The position numbers were made by a program, and so were the translations under genes. Positions 30,788 to 39,837 of a stretch of 64,000 nucleotides of DNA are shown here, in pieces. The notes under the pieces are model-generated. The model was not told where the DNA came from, searched no databases, and saw nothing but the letters and a program-made list of their open reading frames with translations. This stretch comes from Cryptosporangium phraense. GTDB lineage: Bacteria; Actinomycetota; Actinomycetes; Mycobacteriales; Cryptosporangiaceae. The stretch spans positions 124,001 to 188,000 of the forward strand of contig NZ_VIRS01000012.1 in the NCBI RefSeq assembly GCF_006912135.1. The letters run 5' to 3'. Position 1 is the stretch's first letter. Every line of letters begins with the position of its first letter.

Positions 30788-31915
30788 ATGCGGTGGCGCG
30801 ATGTCGGGGCGGCGGTGGGCGCGTTCGCCATCGGGCTCGTGCTGTTCGCGCTGGGCTACCCCCTGGACTCGTGGACCGGGGTGGTCACGCTCGGGGCGTC
30901 GGCGGCGTCGCTGCTGGTCCTGCGCCGGTATCCGTGGGTCAGCCTGACGATCGCCGCGGTGGCGCTGACCGCCGACTGGATCGTCGGGCCGAACCTGGTG
31001 TCGATCTTCATCCTGGCCAACGCGCTCTACGACCGGGCCGAGAAGGGCTCGGCCCGGGTCGGCCGCGCGCTGATGATCGGCGCGGTCGGGGCGTCGCTGA
31101 TCTTCACCGCGGTGGGGCTGGTGACCCAGGACGGCCTGGCCGGGGTGCTGCTGGGCGTCCAGGCCGCGCTGTTCACCGTGCTGCCGGTCGACACCGCGCT
31201 GACCGTCCGACGGCACCGGCAGACCGCCGTCGTCGAACGGGAACGGGCCACCGTCGAACGGGAGCGGGCCGAGCAGACGGCCCGGCTGGCCGAGCTCGAC
31301 CAGCGGGCCGCGGTCGCCGCCGAGCGGACCCGGGTGGCCCGGGATCTGCACGATCTGGTCGCCAACGACCTGAGCGTGATCGCGCTGCACTCGACTGCCG
31401 CCCTGGCCCGCCCGGGGTCCGACGACACGACCCGGCAGTCGCTCGAGGTGATCCGGAAGCACAGCGTCAGCGGCCTGGCCGAGATGCGGCACCTGATCGA
31501 CGTGCTGCGGGCCGGCGAGGGGGTCGGCTCCCCCGCCGAGGCCCGGCTCGACCAGGTCGACGCGCTGATCGAGCGGGTCCGGGAAGCCGGCACCGAGGCC
31601 ACGCTGCGCGTCGACGGGGACGTGCGGACGCTGTCGCCGGCCGTGGAGCTGGCCGGGTACCGGATCCTCCAGGAGGCGCTGGCCAACGCCGGGAAGCACG
31701 CGTCCGGGCAGCCGGTCGAGGCGACGCTGCGCTACCGGCCGGACGCCCTCACGCTCATCGTCGACAACCCGCTGCCGGCGTCCACGGCGGCGTTCCCGCT
31801 GACCGGAGGAGCCGGAGTGCTCGGGATGACCGAACGGGCCACGCTGGTGGGTGGCGCCCTCGACGCCGGGCCGCGCGACGGCCGCTGGCGCGTGCACGCG
31901 GAGATACCGCTGTGA
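30788..31915 (+). CDS. NarL-type sensor histidine kinase
   Basis: 375 residues. Four or five membrane helices span about residues 8-135, followed by a coiled segment (VVERERATVERERAEQ), a HisKA_3 site with the acceptor His in RVARDLHDLVANDLSVIALH, and a HATPase with EALANAGKHASG and GGAGVLGMTERA. The stop overlaps the regulator start (GTGA). The signal is unknown. No transporter pair adjoins it, unlike the kinase at 15.5 kb. Confidence 0.92.
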   Translation: MRWRDVGAAVGAFAIGLVLFALGYPLDSWTGVVTLGASAASLLVLRRYPWVSLTIAAVALTADWIVGPNLVSIFILANALYDRAEKGSARVGRALMIGAVGASLIFTAVGLVTQDGLAGVLLGVQAALFTVLPVDTALTVRRHRQTAVVERERATVERERAEQTARLAELDQRAAVAAERTRVARDLHDLVANDLSVIALHSTAALARPGSDDTTRQSLEVIRKHSVSGLAEMRHLIDVLRAGEGVGSPAEARLDQVDALIERVREAGTEATLRVDGDVRTLSPAVELAGYRILQEALANAGKHASGQPVEATLRYRPDALTLIVDNPLPASTAAFPLTGGAGVLGMTERATLVGGALDAGPRDGRWRVHAEIPL

Positions 31916-32544
31916 CGATCCGGGTGCTGGTGGCCGACGATCAGGCCGCGGTGCGTACCGGGCTGGTGCTGATCCTCGGGTCGGCGTCCGGGATCGAGGT
32001 CGTGGGAGAGGCCGGGGACGGCGCCGCGGCCGTTCAGCTCGCCCGCGACCTGCGGCCGGACGTCGTCCTGATGGACGTCCGGATGCCGAAGGTGGACGGG
32101 ATAGCGGCGACGGCGCAGCTCACCGCCGAAGGGATCGCCGACGTCCTGGTGCTCACCACGTTCGACCTGGACGAGTACGTCTTCGGGGCGCTGCGGGCCG
32201 GCGCAGCCGGCTTCCTGCTCAAGGACGCGGAGGCGGCCGAGCTGATCGCGGCGGTGCGGCTGGTGGCCGCGGGGGAAGGGATGGTGGCGCCGCGGGTCAC
32301 CCGGCGGCTCATCGACGCGTTCGCGCGCGGACCGGTACCGACGGCCGCGCCGCCGGAGCTCGACAAGCTGACCCCGCGGGAGCGGGAGGTGCTCGACTGC
32401 CTGGGCGAGGGGCTGTCGAACGCGGAGATCTCGGCCCGCCTGCGGATGGCCGAGGCGACCACGAAGACGCACGTCAGCCGCATCCTGGCCAAGCTCGGCC
32501 TGCGCAGCCGAGTGCAGGCCGCGGTGCTGGCCAGGCAGCTCTAG
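31912..32544 (+). CDS. NarL/LuxR-family response regulator
   Basis: 210 residues from the GTG at 31912, which overlaps the kinase stop by 4 bp. Receiver: VTIRVLVADDQAAVRTGL, phospho-acceptor Asp in VVLMDVRMPKVDG and Lys in FLLKDAEA. Output: LuxR-type helix-turn-helix LTPREREVLDCLGEGLSNAEIS. The 3' end overlaps the convergent serB stop by 4 bp. Confidence 0.93.
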   Translation: MTIRVLVADDQAAVRTGLVLILGSASGIEVVGEAGDGAAAVQLARDLRPDVVLMDVRMPKVDGIAATAQLTAEGIADVLVLTTFDLDEYVFGALRAGAAGFLLKDAEAAELIAAVRLVAAGEGMVAPRVTRRLIDAFARGPVPTAAPPELDKLTPREREVLDCLGEGLSNAEISARLRMAEATTKTHVSRILAKLGLRSRVQAAVLARQL

Positions 32545-33725
32545 GCTTCCTCGACCTCTTCGCTGGGGACGCCGAGGAAGAACAGGATCGCGTCGAGGTA
32601 GGGCTGGTTGAGCGCGGTGTCGGCGACCTCGCGGAGCGCGGGCTTGGCGTTGAACGCGATGCCCAGGCCGGCCGCGCTGATCATGTCGATGTCGTTGGCG
32701 CCGTCGCCGACCGCGACGGTCTGGGCCATCGGGATCCCGGCCGCCTCGGCGAACCGCCGGAGCGCGACGGCCTTGCCCGGCCGGTCGACGATGTCGCCGA
32801 TCACCCGCCCGGTCAGGACGCCGTCGACGACCTCGAGCGTGTTGGCGGCGGCGAAGTCGAGCCCGAGCAGATCGACGAGATGGTCGGTGATCTGCGTGAA
32901 GCCGCCGGAGACGATGCCGCAGCGGTAGCCCATGCGTTTGAGCGTCCGGACCAGCGTGCGGGCCCCGGGCGTCAGCGTGACCTCGGCCCGGACCTTCTCG
33001 AAGACGACCGCGTCCAGGCCCTCGAGCGCGGCCACCCGGTGGCGTAGCGAGTCGGCGAAGTCCAGTTCGCCGCGCATGGCGGCGGCGGTCACGGCGGCGA
33101 CCTCCGCCTCGCGCCCGGCGTGGGCGGCGAGCATCTCGATGACCTCGCCGGTGATCAGCGTGGAGTCGACGTCGAACACGACGAGACGCTTGGCCCGCCG
33201 GGCCAGCCCGCTGCGCTCGACCGCGACGTCGATGCGGTGGCCGGTGGCGAGGGCCGAGAGCGTCGTGCGGAGCGGGTCGCTCTCGACGCCGGAGACGCGC
33301 AGCTCGAGGCTGGTGACCGGGTACTTCGAGAGCCGGGTGATCGCGTCGATGTTGCCGCCGAGGTCGCTGACGGCTTTCGCGACCGCGGCGACGGCTTCGG
33401 CGGTGAGCGGGCGGCCGAGCACCGTGACGTGGTGGGGCTTCTCGCCGCGGCGGGTCATCGCCTGGTCGCCGCCCGGGGCGAGGGCGACCTCGATCCAGAC
33501 GCCGAGTGCGCGGCCGAGGTTCGAGACCTTCTCCCGGACCTTCGCGAGATCGTCGGGGCTCGGGAGTTCGACGCTGACGCCGAGCAGGAGCTGCCCGCGG
33601 ATCACGACCTGTTCGACGTCCCGGACCTCGAGGTCGAGCGTCGCCAGCGAGGAGAAGAGAGCGGCCGTGACGCCGGGCCGGTCGGTCCCGGTGACGGTGA
33701 GCAGGGCACGAGTGCTTTCGGTCAT
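32541..33725 (-). CDS. serB: Phosphoserine phosphatase with N-terminal ACT domains
   Basis: 394 residues. Two ACT domains fill about 1-165 (TVTGTDRPGVTAALFSSLA, then VTVLGRPLTAEAVAAVAKAV). The HAD catalytic domain follows with nucleophile FDVDSTLI, the Ser/Gly loop VSGGFTQITDHL and VGDGANDIDMI. It matches SerB2 of mycobacteria, which makes serine and may be regulated by amino acids through the ACT domains. In M. tuberculosis serB2 also follows ctaD, as here. Confidence 0.95.
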   Translation of the reverse strand: MTESTRALLTVTGTDRPGVTAALFSSLATLDLEVRDVEQVVIRGQLLLGVSVELPSPDDLAKVREKVSNLGRALGVWIEVALAPGGDQAMTRRGEKPHHVTVLGRPLTAEAVAAVAKAVSDLGGNIDAITRLSKYPVTSLELRVSGVESDPLRTTLSALATGHRIDVAVERSGLARRAKRLVVFDVDSTLITGEVIEMLAAHAGREAEVAAVTAAAMRGELDFADSLRHRVAALEGLDAVVFEKVRAEVTLTPGARTLVRTLKRMGYRCGIVSGGFTQITDHLVDLLGLDFAAANTLEVVDGVLTGRVIGDIVDRPGKAVALRRFAEAAGIPMAQTVAVGDGANDIDMISAAGLGIAFNAKPALREVADTALNQPYLDAILFFLGVPSEEVEEA

Positions 33726-33841
33726 CGCTCCGGTTCCGATCGCTGGCGTTCACTCACGGTAGGACGCCGACGCCCGAGGCCGGGTACCCGGTGCCTCGCG
33801 TGTGACCCACGGCACCGCTCCGGCCGCGTCCCCGTGCGCCC

Positions 33842-33926
33842 TTTCGGACGACCTGCGGCCAGCAACAAATTGTAGTTTCGAGGGCCTGGAAACTACGATT
33901 TGTTGCTGGTCGGGAAGCGTCCGAAA
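33842..33926. repeat. 85-bp imperfect palindromic element
   Basis: Arms of about 42 nt meet at 33884. The outer TTTCGGACG and the inner CCAGCAACAAATTGTAGTT match their complements with one mismatch in the inner part; an 8-nt internal block is not paired. The inner arm is much more AT-rich than its surroundings. It lies between the ctaD terminator and serB and codes for nothing evident. It could be a palindromic mobile element, a processing signal or an operator. Confidence 0.6.
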
Positions 33927-33943
33927 AGGAAGCGGCCGTACAA

Positions 33944-33985
33944 CGCGGGAGCGGCCGCCTCCGGATGGAGGCGGCCGCTCCCGCG
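33944..33985 (-). terminator. Strong hairpin after ctaD
   Basis: A perfect 19-bp stem (CGCGGGAGCGGCCGCCTCC and its complement) with a GGAT loop lies 26 bp after the ctaD stop. There is no U-run, as is common in actinomycete terminators. Confidence 0.8.
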
Positions 33986-34010
33986 CGGTGCGTCGCTGGC
34001 GCGCGGTGCG

Positions 34011-35717
34011 TCAGGACGAGATGGACGGCTGCTTGTTCTGTTCGACCTCGGTGGCCCAGGGGGCCAGGTGGGGGAACTTGACGTCGAAGGCCGGGCGCTC
34101 GGAGCGGATCCGGGGCAGCTCGAGGAAGTTGTGCCGGGGCGGCGGGCAGGACGTGGCCCACTCCAGCGACCCGCCGTACCCCCACGGGTCGTCGACGTTC
34201 ACGACCCGGCCGAGCTTGTACGACTTCCAGATGTTCCACAGGATCGGCAGCGTGGAGATGCCGAGGATGAACGCACCGATCGTCGAGATCGTGTTCAGCG
34301 TCGTGAAGCCGTCGGTCGGCAGGTAGTCGGCGTACCGGCGGGGCATGCCCTCGTTACCGAGCCAGTGCTGCACCAGGAACGTCGTGTGGAACCCGATGAA
34401 CGTCAGCCAGAAGTGCAGCTTGCCGAGGCGCTCGTCGAGCATCCGGCCGGTCATCTTCGGGAACCAGAAGTAGATCCCGCCGAACGCGGCGAACACGATC
34501 GTGCCGAACAGCACGTAGTGGAAGTGCGCGACGACGAAGTAGCTGTCCGAGACGTGGAAGTCCACCGGCGGGCTGGCCAGCAGAACACCGGTGAGGCCGC
34601 CGAAGAGGAACGTCACCAGGAAGCCGACCGCGAACAGCATCGGCGTCTCGAACGTCAGCTGGCCGCGCCACATCGTGCCGATCCAGTTGAAGAACTTCAT
34701 GCCGGTCGGCACCGCGATCAGGTAGCTCAGGAAGCTGAAGAACGGCAGCAGCACCGCGCCGGTGACGAACATGTGGTGCGCCCACACGGTCATCGACAGC
34801 GCCGCGATCGCGACCGTCGCGCCCACCAGGCCCTTGTAGCCGAACAGCGGCTTCCGGCTGAACACCGGGATGATCTCGGTGATGATGCCGAAGAAGGGTA
34901 GAGCGAGGATATAGACCTCTGGATGGCCGAAGAACCAGAACAGGTGCTGCCAGAGGATCGGCCCGCCGGTATCGGCGTCGTAGACGTGCGCCCCGAGATG
35001 CCGGTCGGCCAGCAGGCCGAAGAACGCCGCGGTGAGGATCGGGAAGACCATCAGCACCAGGAGGCTGGTGACCAGCATGTTCCAGGTGAAGATCGGCATC
35101 CGGAACATCGTCATGCCGGGCGCGCGCATGGTCAGGATCGTCGTGATGATGTTGACCGCACCGAGGATCGTGCCCAGGCCGGAGAGCGCGAAGCCGACGA
35201 TCCAGAGGTCGGCACCGGCGCCCGGCGAGTTGATCTCGGAGTTCAGCGGCGCGTAGGCGAACCAGCCGAAGTCGGCCGCTCCGCCCGGCGTCAGGAAGCC
35301 GGAGAGCACCATCAGGCCACCGAACGCGAACGCCCAGTAGGCGAACGCGTTCAGCCGCGGGAAGCTCACGTCCGGCGCGCCGATCTGCAGCGGGACCAGG
35401 AAGTTCGCGAACGCGAAGCCGAGCGGCGTACCGAACAGCAGCAGCATCACCGAGCCGTGCATGGTGAAGAGCTGGTTGTACTGCTCGTTGCTCAGGAACT
35501 GCAGACCGGGGCGGGCGAGCTCGGCGCGCATGAGCAGCGCCATGATGCCGGCCGCGGCGAAGAAAAAGAACGACGTGATGAGGTACATGATGCCGATTTG
35601 CTTCGCGTCGGTCGTCCGGATGATCCGGGCCAACGCGTTGCCCTTGACCGACTCGCGGACCGGCCAGGGCCGGCTCACGATCGGTTCGGGTTCGATGCGT
35701 TCGGCTTCGATGGTCAC
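34011..35717 (-). CDS. ctaD: Cytochrome c oxidase subunit I
   Basis: The haem-copper core subunit of the aa3-type oxidase; 568 residues with about twelve membrane helices. Visible haem and copper ligands: [31 protein letters not shown] (His-Tyr pair), [10 protein letters not shown] and [11 protein letters not shown]. The C-terminal tail [17 protein letters not shown] is typical of actinobacterial CtaD. It is a single gene; other oxidase subunits are not in the window. A strong hairpin follows it. Confidence 0.97.
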   Translation of the reverse strand: MTIEAERIEPEPIVSRPWPVRESVKGNALARIIRTTDAKQIGIMYLITSFFFFAAAGIMALLMRAELARPGLQFLSNEQYNQLFTMHGSVMLLLFGTPLGFAFANFLVPLQIGAPDVSFPRLNAFAYWAFAFGGLMVLSGFLTPGGAADFGWFAYAPLNSEINSPGAGADLWIVGFALSGLGTILGAVNIITTILTMRAPGMTMFRMPIFTWNMLVTSLLVLMVFPILTAAFFGLLADRHLGAHVYDADTGGPILWQHLFWFFGHPEVYILALPFFGIITEIIPVFSRKPLFGYKGLVGATVAIAALSMTVWAHHMFVTGAVLLPFFSFLSYLIAVPTGMKFFNWIGTMWRGQLTFETPMLFAVGFLVTFLFGGLTGVLLASPPVDFHVSDSYFVVAHFHYVLFGTIVFAAFGGIYFWFPKMTGRMLDERLGKLHFWLTFIGFHTTFLVQHWLGNEGMPRRYADYLPTDGFTTLNTISTIGAFILGISTLPILWNIWKSYKLGRVVNVDDPWGYGGSLEWATSCPPPRHNFLELPRIRSERPAFDVKFPHLAPWATEVEQNKQPSISS

Positions 35718-35843
35718 AGCCGGACCCTCCTGGCAGATCGGCGTCGCTGGGCCTGTTGGTGGCCCGCGGCTGGCAAGCCTCGCGAGCAGAATAGTCCGTC
35801 TCCCCGGTTCGAAACGGCGGGGGCCTACCTCGCGTCGTCGTGT

Positions 35844-37487
35844 CTAATTAATCCCCTTCGCGACCATGGACTCCGTCATCGCGGTGAACAGGGGTTCGAG
35901 ACGGTGGCGCGGGAGCTCGAGCAGGGTGCCGGCCGGGGCCTCGGCGACCGGTTGCCGGGGGCGGCCGGTGAGCGTGGCCAGGCCGTCCCGCCAGACGTTG
36001 GCGACCTTGCCGTGGGCGCGGTCGAGCAGGTAGCGGACGAGCGAGTTGTCGTCCACCCGCACCGCTTCGACCAGCGCGGACGTGGAGTTCGGGGTGCTGC
36101 GCCGGAACGTGAGGGCCCACTTCGGGGCGACCAGGTCGGCGAGCGCGCGCTGGCCGGCGGCGTCGGCCAGGTCGGGGTGGTTGTTGGGGACCGCGACGGC
36201 CAGTCGGCGGGCGTCCACCGCGAGGAGGATGCGCAGCAGCCAGGCGCCGGGGTCGGCGGTCGCGTCGACCGCCACCGCGCCGTTCCGGGCCGGCCCGGGA
36301 ATCCCTCCGCCCCAGACGGCCGCGAGAGCCCGCTGCCCGACCGGCACCCCCGCGCCGGTCCCGCCCGGGCCACCCCCGCCGACCGGACCACCCCCGCCGG
36401 CTGCGGTGGCGAAGGCGGTCGGGTCGGGGGCTACTCCGAGGACGGGGAGGCCCTCCGGGCCGGCCGCGGCCGCGATCAGCGCGGCCACCACCTCCGGGGC
36501 GGCCCCGGCCGCGCCCTCGGCCGACTGCTCACCGTGCGTGTAGATCGTCGGGCGGCTCCGCGCGCCCCTCCGGCGCGCCTTGGCCGTCGGTTGCAGGACG
36601 TACAGGTCCGACGCACTACCGACGGCCTGCGCGCCCAGATACCGCGAGAACGCCGGTAGCTGCGCCTCGACCACCAGTTCGAGCTCGCCGAACGTCTGCT
36701 GGACGGCGAGCCCGAGGGCCGGCGTCCGCTCGGAGAACCCGTACGCGAGCAGGATCCGGCCCGGACCGTCCAGACCCTCGATCGCCCGTTCGAGGAACAG
36801 CCGCACCCCGTCCGGCGTGTACGGCGGGTCGGTGAACGCCAGCCCGGCCACTCCGGTCGCCGACGACGGCAGCCCGAACCGCAGGTCCCCGAACACGCAG
36901 CGCACCGCGAGCCCGGACGCCTCCGCCGCCCCGTCGATGAACGCGAGCAGCCGCTCGTCCACGTCGACGACCGTCGCCGTCGACGACGGACGCAGCAGGC
37001 AGGTGGTCAGCGCGGTGAGGTCGTGGTCGCCGACGCAGAGCAGGTGGGCGCCGTCGAGGTCGAACGAGGCGTCGAGCCAGAGCGCACGCCGGACCGCGGT
37101 CTCCGGGGTCGCGGCCACGTGGTCGAGCGCGCGCCGGGGCGGCGGCGCGGCCGCGCGCCACCGGGTGACCGCGGCCAGCAGGTCGCCGGCCGACGCGAGC
37201 GCGGGCCCGAGCGGGTCGGCGAGCGCGGTCGCCCGCAGCTGAGCCGCACCGAACCGCTCCCGGTAGCCCGCGGAGACCTCCGACCGGACCCGGAGCGACG
37301 AGCCGTCCGCCAGATCGTCGCCGACGGCGGCCAGGACCTCCTCGATCGTCCGGCGCGGTACGGCGAACTCGCGCACCAACGTCTCGAGCGTCCACGAGCC
37401 CGAAGCCAGCGCGACCACGACCTCACGAATCACCCGACCGCGAACGCCGTACTCCGAAACCAGCTCCCCCACCGCGTCCGCACTCAC
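35844..37487 (-). CDS. BpsA/DUF43-like putative aminopropyltransferase
   Basis: 547 residues. A winged-helix-like N-terminus (LETLVREFAVPRRTIEEVLAAVG) precedes a Rossmann fold with LLCVGDHDLTAL, VVDVDERLLAFI, and the catalytic-looking AFTDPPYTPDGVRLFLERA. This is the layout of branched-chain polyamine synthases (BpsA, DUF43) known from thermophiles. A second half from about residue 330 begins with a Gly-rich linker and ends with FRRSTPNSTSALVEAVRVDD. Function in mesophilic actinomycetes is not established. It is divergent from the hybrid kinase. Confidence 0.65.
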   Translation of the reverse strand: MSADAVGELVSEYGVRGRVIREVVVALASGSWTLETLVREFAVPRRTIEEVLAAVGDDLADGSSLRVRSEVSAGYRERFGAAQLRATALADPLGPALASAGDLLAAVTRWRAAAPPPRRALDHVAATPETAVRRALWLDASFDLDGAHLLCVGDHDLTALTTCLLRPSSTATVVDVDERLLAFIDGAAEASGLAVRCVFGDLRFGLPSSATGVAGLAFTDPPYTPDGVRLFLERAIEGLDGPGRILLAYGFSERTPALGLAVQQTFGELELVVEAQLPAFSRYLGAQAVGSASDLYVLQPTAKARRRGARSRPTIYTHGEQSAEGAAGAAPEVVAALIAAAAGPEGLPVLGVAPDPTAFATAAGGGGPVGGGGPGGTGAGVPVGQRALAAVWGGGIPGPARNGAVAVDATADPGAWLLRILLAVDARRLAVAVPNNHPDLADAAGQRALADLVAPKWALTFRRSTPNSTSALVEAVRVDDNSLVRYLLDRAHGKVANVWRDGLATLTGRPRQPVAEAPAGTLLELPRHRLEPLFTAMTESMVAKGIN

Positions 37488-37549
37488 GCGCGTCAGGCTC
37501 GCACAGCTACGCTCAGCGCGGCAAAAAGCTACAATTGCCTTAAACGAGC

Positions 37550-39805
37550 ATGAATGAGGTCAGCGTGGTCGAACAGCTGGTCCCCGAGCTACCCGAGGCG
37601 ATCCTGGCGATCGACCCGCACGGCCGGATCGCCCTGGCGAACTCCGGCGCCGAGGACCTGTTCGGCTACACGTGGGACGAGCTCGCCCAGCGTCCGCTCG
37701 ACGACCTCCTGCGCGACCCGACCGAGCTCGGCGAGCTGGCCGGTGAGCTGGCCTGCCGCCGCAAGGACGGCTCGGAGTTTCACGCCGAGCTCTCGGTCAC
37801 CTCGATGGACACCGCCGACGGTCAGCTCGTCTCGGTGGCGTTCCGCGACCTGGGCCAGCGCAACCGGGCGGTCGAGCGGCTCCGCTGGCTCTCGGCGATC
37901 GTCGAGCACGCCCACACGCCGATCGTCAGCGCGTCGCTGGACGGCACGGTCACGTCCTGGAACACCGCGGCCGAGCGCGTCTACGGCTGGACCGCGGCCG
38001 ACATGATCGGACGCCCGATCGGCAGCGTCGTCGAGCCGGTGCACGCGGACGCGCTGGCCCGGGTGACCGACGGCGAGACCGTCCACCTCCCCGAGGGGCA
38101 GATCGTCCGGTCCGACGGACGACGGGTCGCGGTCAGCGTCACCGCGTCGCCGATCGTCGGGCCGACCGGCGCGGTCGTCGGCATCGCCTACGCGGCCCGC
38201 GACCTGACCGACCGCGAGCGGGCCGAGGCCCAGTTCCGCTGGCTGCTGAACGCGACCCTGCTGGCGATCATCGGCGTCGACGCGGACGGCGCGATCCGGA
38301 TGGCGAACACCGGGGCCGAGCGCGCGTTCGGCTACCCGGCCGACGAACTCGTCGGCCGGCCGATCGAGGTCGTGCTCCCGGACGCCCGCCCGGCCGTGCT
38401 GGCCGAGTCGGGCACCGGAGGCACCGGACGGCACGCGGCCGCCGAGCCCGACGGAACCCGGGCCACCGGCCGACGCCGGGACGGCTCCGAGTTCCCGGCC
38501 GAGATCCTGCTGTCGTCGCTGCTCACCGACGACGGACTGCTGGTCGCGGTCACGGTCAACGACATCACCGCGCGGCTGGAGAGCGAGGCCGAACGCGCCC
38601 GGCTGGAGAACGAGCTGCAGCGCTCGCAGCGCCTCGACAGCCTCGGCCAGCTGGCCGGCGGCGTCGCCCACGACTTCAACAACGTGCTCGCGATCATCCT
38701 CAGCCACGCGTCGATCGCCGAGGAAGACCTGGCCGGACTCGAGGTCGGCCGGCAGAACGGCCGGCTGACCGGCGACGACGAGGGCCGGCTGGCCGGCGCT
38801 CGGCGCGCCGTCGAGCAGATGCAGCAGGCCGCCGAGCGCGGTTCCCGCCTCACCAAGCAACTGCTCGCGTTCGGCCGGCGCGAGGTGGTGCGGCCCCAGG
38901 TCTTCCGGCTCGACGACGTCATGGCCGACGTCATCCGGCTGCTGTCGGGGACGCTGGGTACCGATGTCCGCACGTCGACGACCAGCGATCCCGAGCTGTG
39001 GCCGGTGACCGCCGACCCCGGCCGGATCGAGCAGGTGCTGGTCAACCTGGCGATGAACGCCCGGGACGCGATGCCCAAGGGCGGCACGCTGCAGATCGAC
39101 GCGGTGAACCTGGCGCTCGACTCGGCCCAGGCCGCGCGGTACGGGCTGACCGACGGCCGGTACGTGCAGCTGCGGGTGACCGACACCGGCACCGGCATGC
39201 CGCCGGAGGTCGCCGAGCGCGCGTTCGAGCCGTTCTACACGACGAAACCCGAAGGTCAGGGCACCGGGCTGGGGCTGGCGTCGGTGTACGGGATCGTCTC
39301 CCAGGCAGCCGGCACCGTGTACCTGCGGTCGCGGCCGGGCTGGGGCACGTCGGTGACGATCCTGCTGCCGGCGTCCGACGGGGCCCCGCTGGCCCGGCCC
39401 GAGGTGCCCAGGGCGGCCGCGGTCGAGAAGCGGTCGGACCGGACCGTGCTCGTCGTCGACGACGAGCCCGACCTGCGGAAGTCGATCGAGATCATCCTCG
39501 GCCGCGGTGGCTACGCGGTGCTCACGGCCGGCTCCGGCGACGAGGCGGCCCAGCTGGCCGGCGCCTACGAGGGGACGATCGACCTGCTGCTGACCGACGT
39601 CACGATGCCCGGCCTGTCCGGTCACGAGGTGGCGAAACGGCTGCGGGCGACGCGGCCGGGGATGCGCGTCCTGTACATGTCGGGCTTCGCCCAGCCGCTG
39701 CTGACGTCGAAGGGCACGATCGAGGCCGACGTGACGCTGGTCGAGAAACCGTTCACCCGTCGCAGTCTTCTCGCGAAGGTCGCGGAAGTGCTGGCACCAG
39801 CCTAG
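37550..39805 (+). CDS. Multi-PAS hybrid sensor histidine kinase with C-terminal receiver
   Basis: 751 residues, no membrane segments, so a cytosolic sensor. Three PAS domains lie at about 10-110, 118-228 and 235-345. The HisKA His is about residue 374 (LAGGVAHDFNNVLAII), followed by a HATPase with NLAMNARDAMPKGG and GTGLGLASVYGIV, and a receiver from about 634 (TVLVVDDEPDL) with acceptor Asp about 683 (LLLTDVTMPG). The architecture resembles FixL/NtrY-like hybrids. It ends 32 bp before the GAF regulator, so the two may be co-transcribed. Confidence 0.93.
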   Translation: MNEVSVVEQLVPELPEAILAIDPHGRIALANSGAEDLFGYTWDELAQRPLDDLLRDPTELGELAGELACRRKDGSEFHAELSVTSMDTADGQLVSVAFRDLGQRNRAVERLRWLSAIVEHAHTPIVSASLDGTVTSWNTAAERVYGWTAADMIGRPIGSVVEPVHADALARVTDGETVHLPEGQIVRSDGRRVAVSVTASPIVGPTGAVVGIAYAARDLTDRERAEAQFRWLLNATLLAIIGVDADGAIRMANTGAERAFGYPADELVGRPIEVVLPDARPAVLAESGTGGTGRHAAAEPDGTRATGRRRDGSEFPAEILLSSLLTDDGLLVAVTVNDITARLESEAERARLENELQRSQRLDSLGQLAGGVAHDFNNVLAIILSHASIAEEDLAGLEVGRQNGRLTGDDEGRLAGARRAVEQMQQAAERGSRLTKQLLAFGRREVVRPQVFRLDDVMADVIRLLSGTLGTDVRTSTTSDPELWPVTADPGRIEQVLVNLAMNARDAMPKGGTLQIDAVNLALDSAQAARYGLTDGRYVQLRVTDTGTGMPPEVAERAFEPFYTTKPEGQGTGLGLASVYGIVSQAAGTVYLRSRPGWGTSVTILLPASDGAPLARPEVPRAAAVEKRSDRTVLVVDDEPDLRKSIEIILGRGGYAVLTAGSGDEAAQLAGAYEGTIDLLLTDVTMPGLSGHEVAKRLRATRPGMRVLYMSGFAQPLLTSKGTIEADVTLVEKPFTRRSLLAKVAEVLAPA

Positions 39806-39837
39806 AGTCGGGAGAACACCAACGGAGGTGTGCGTGC

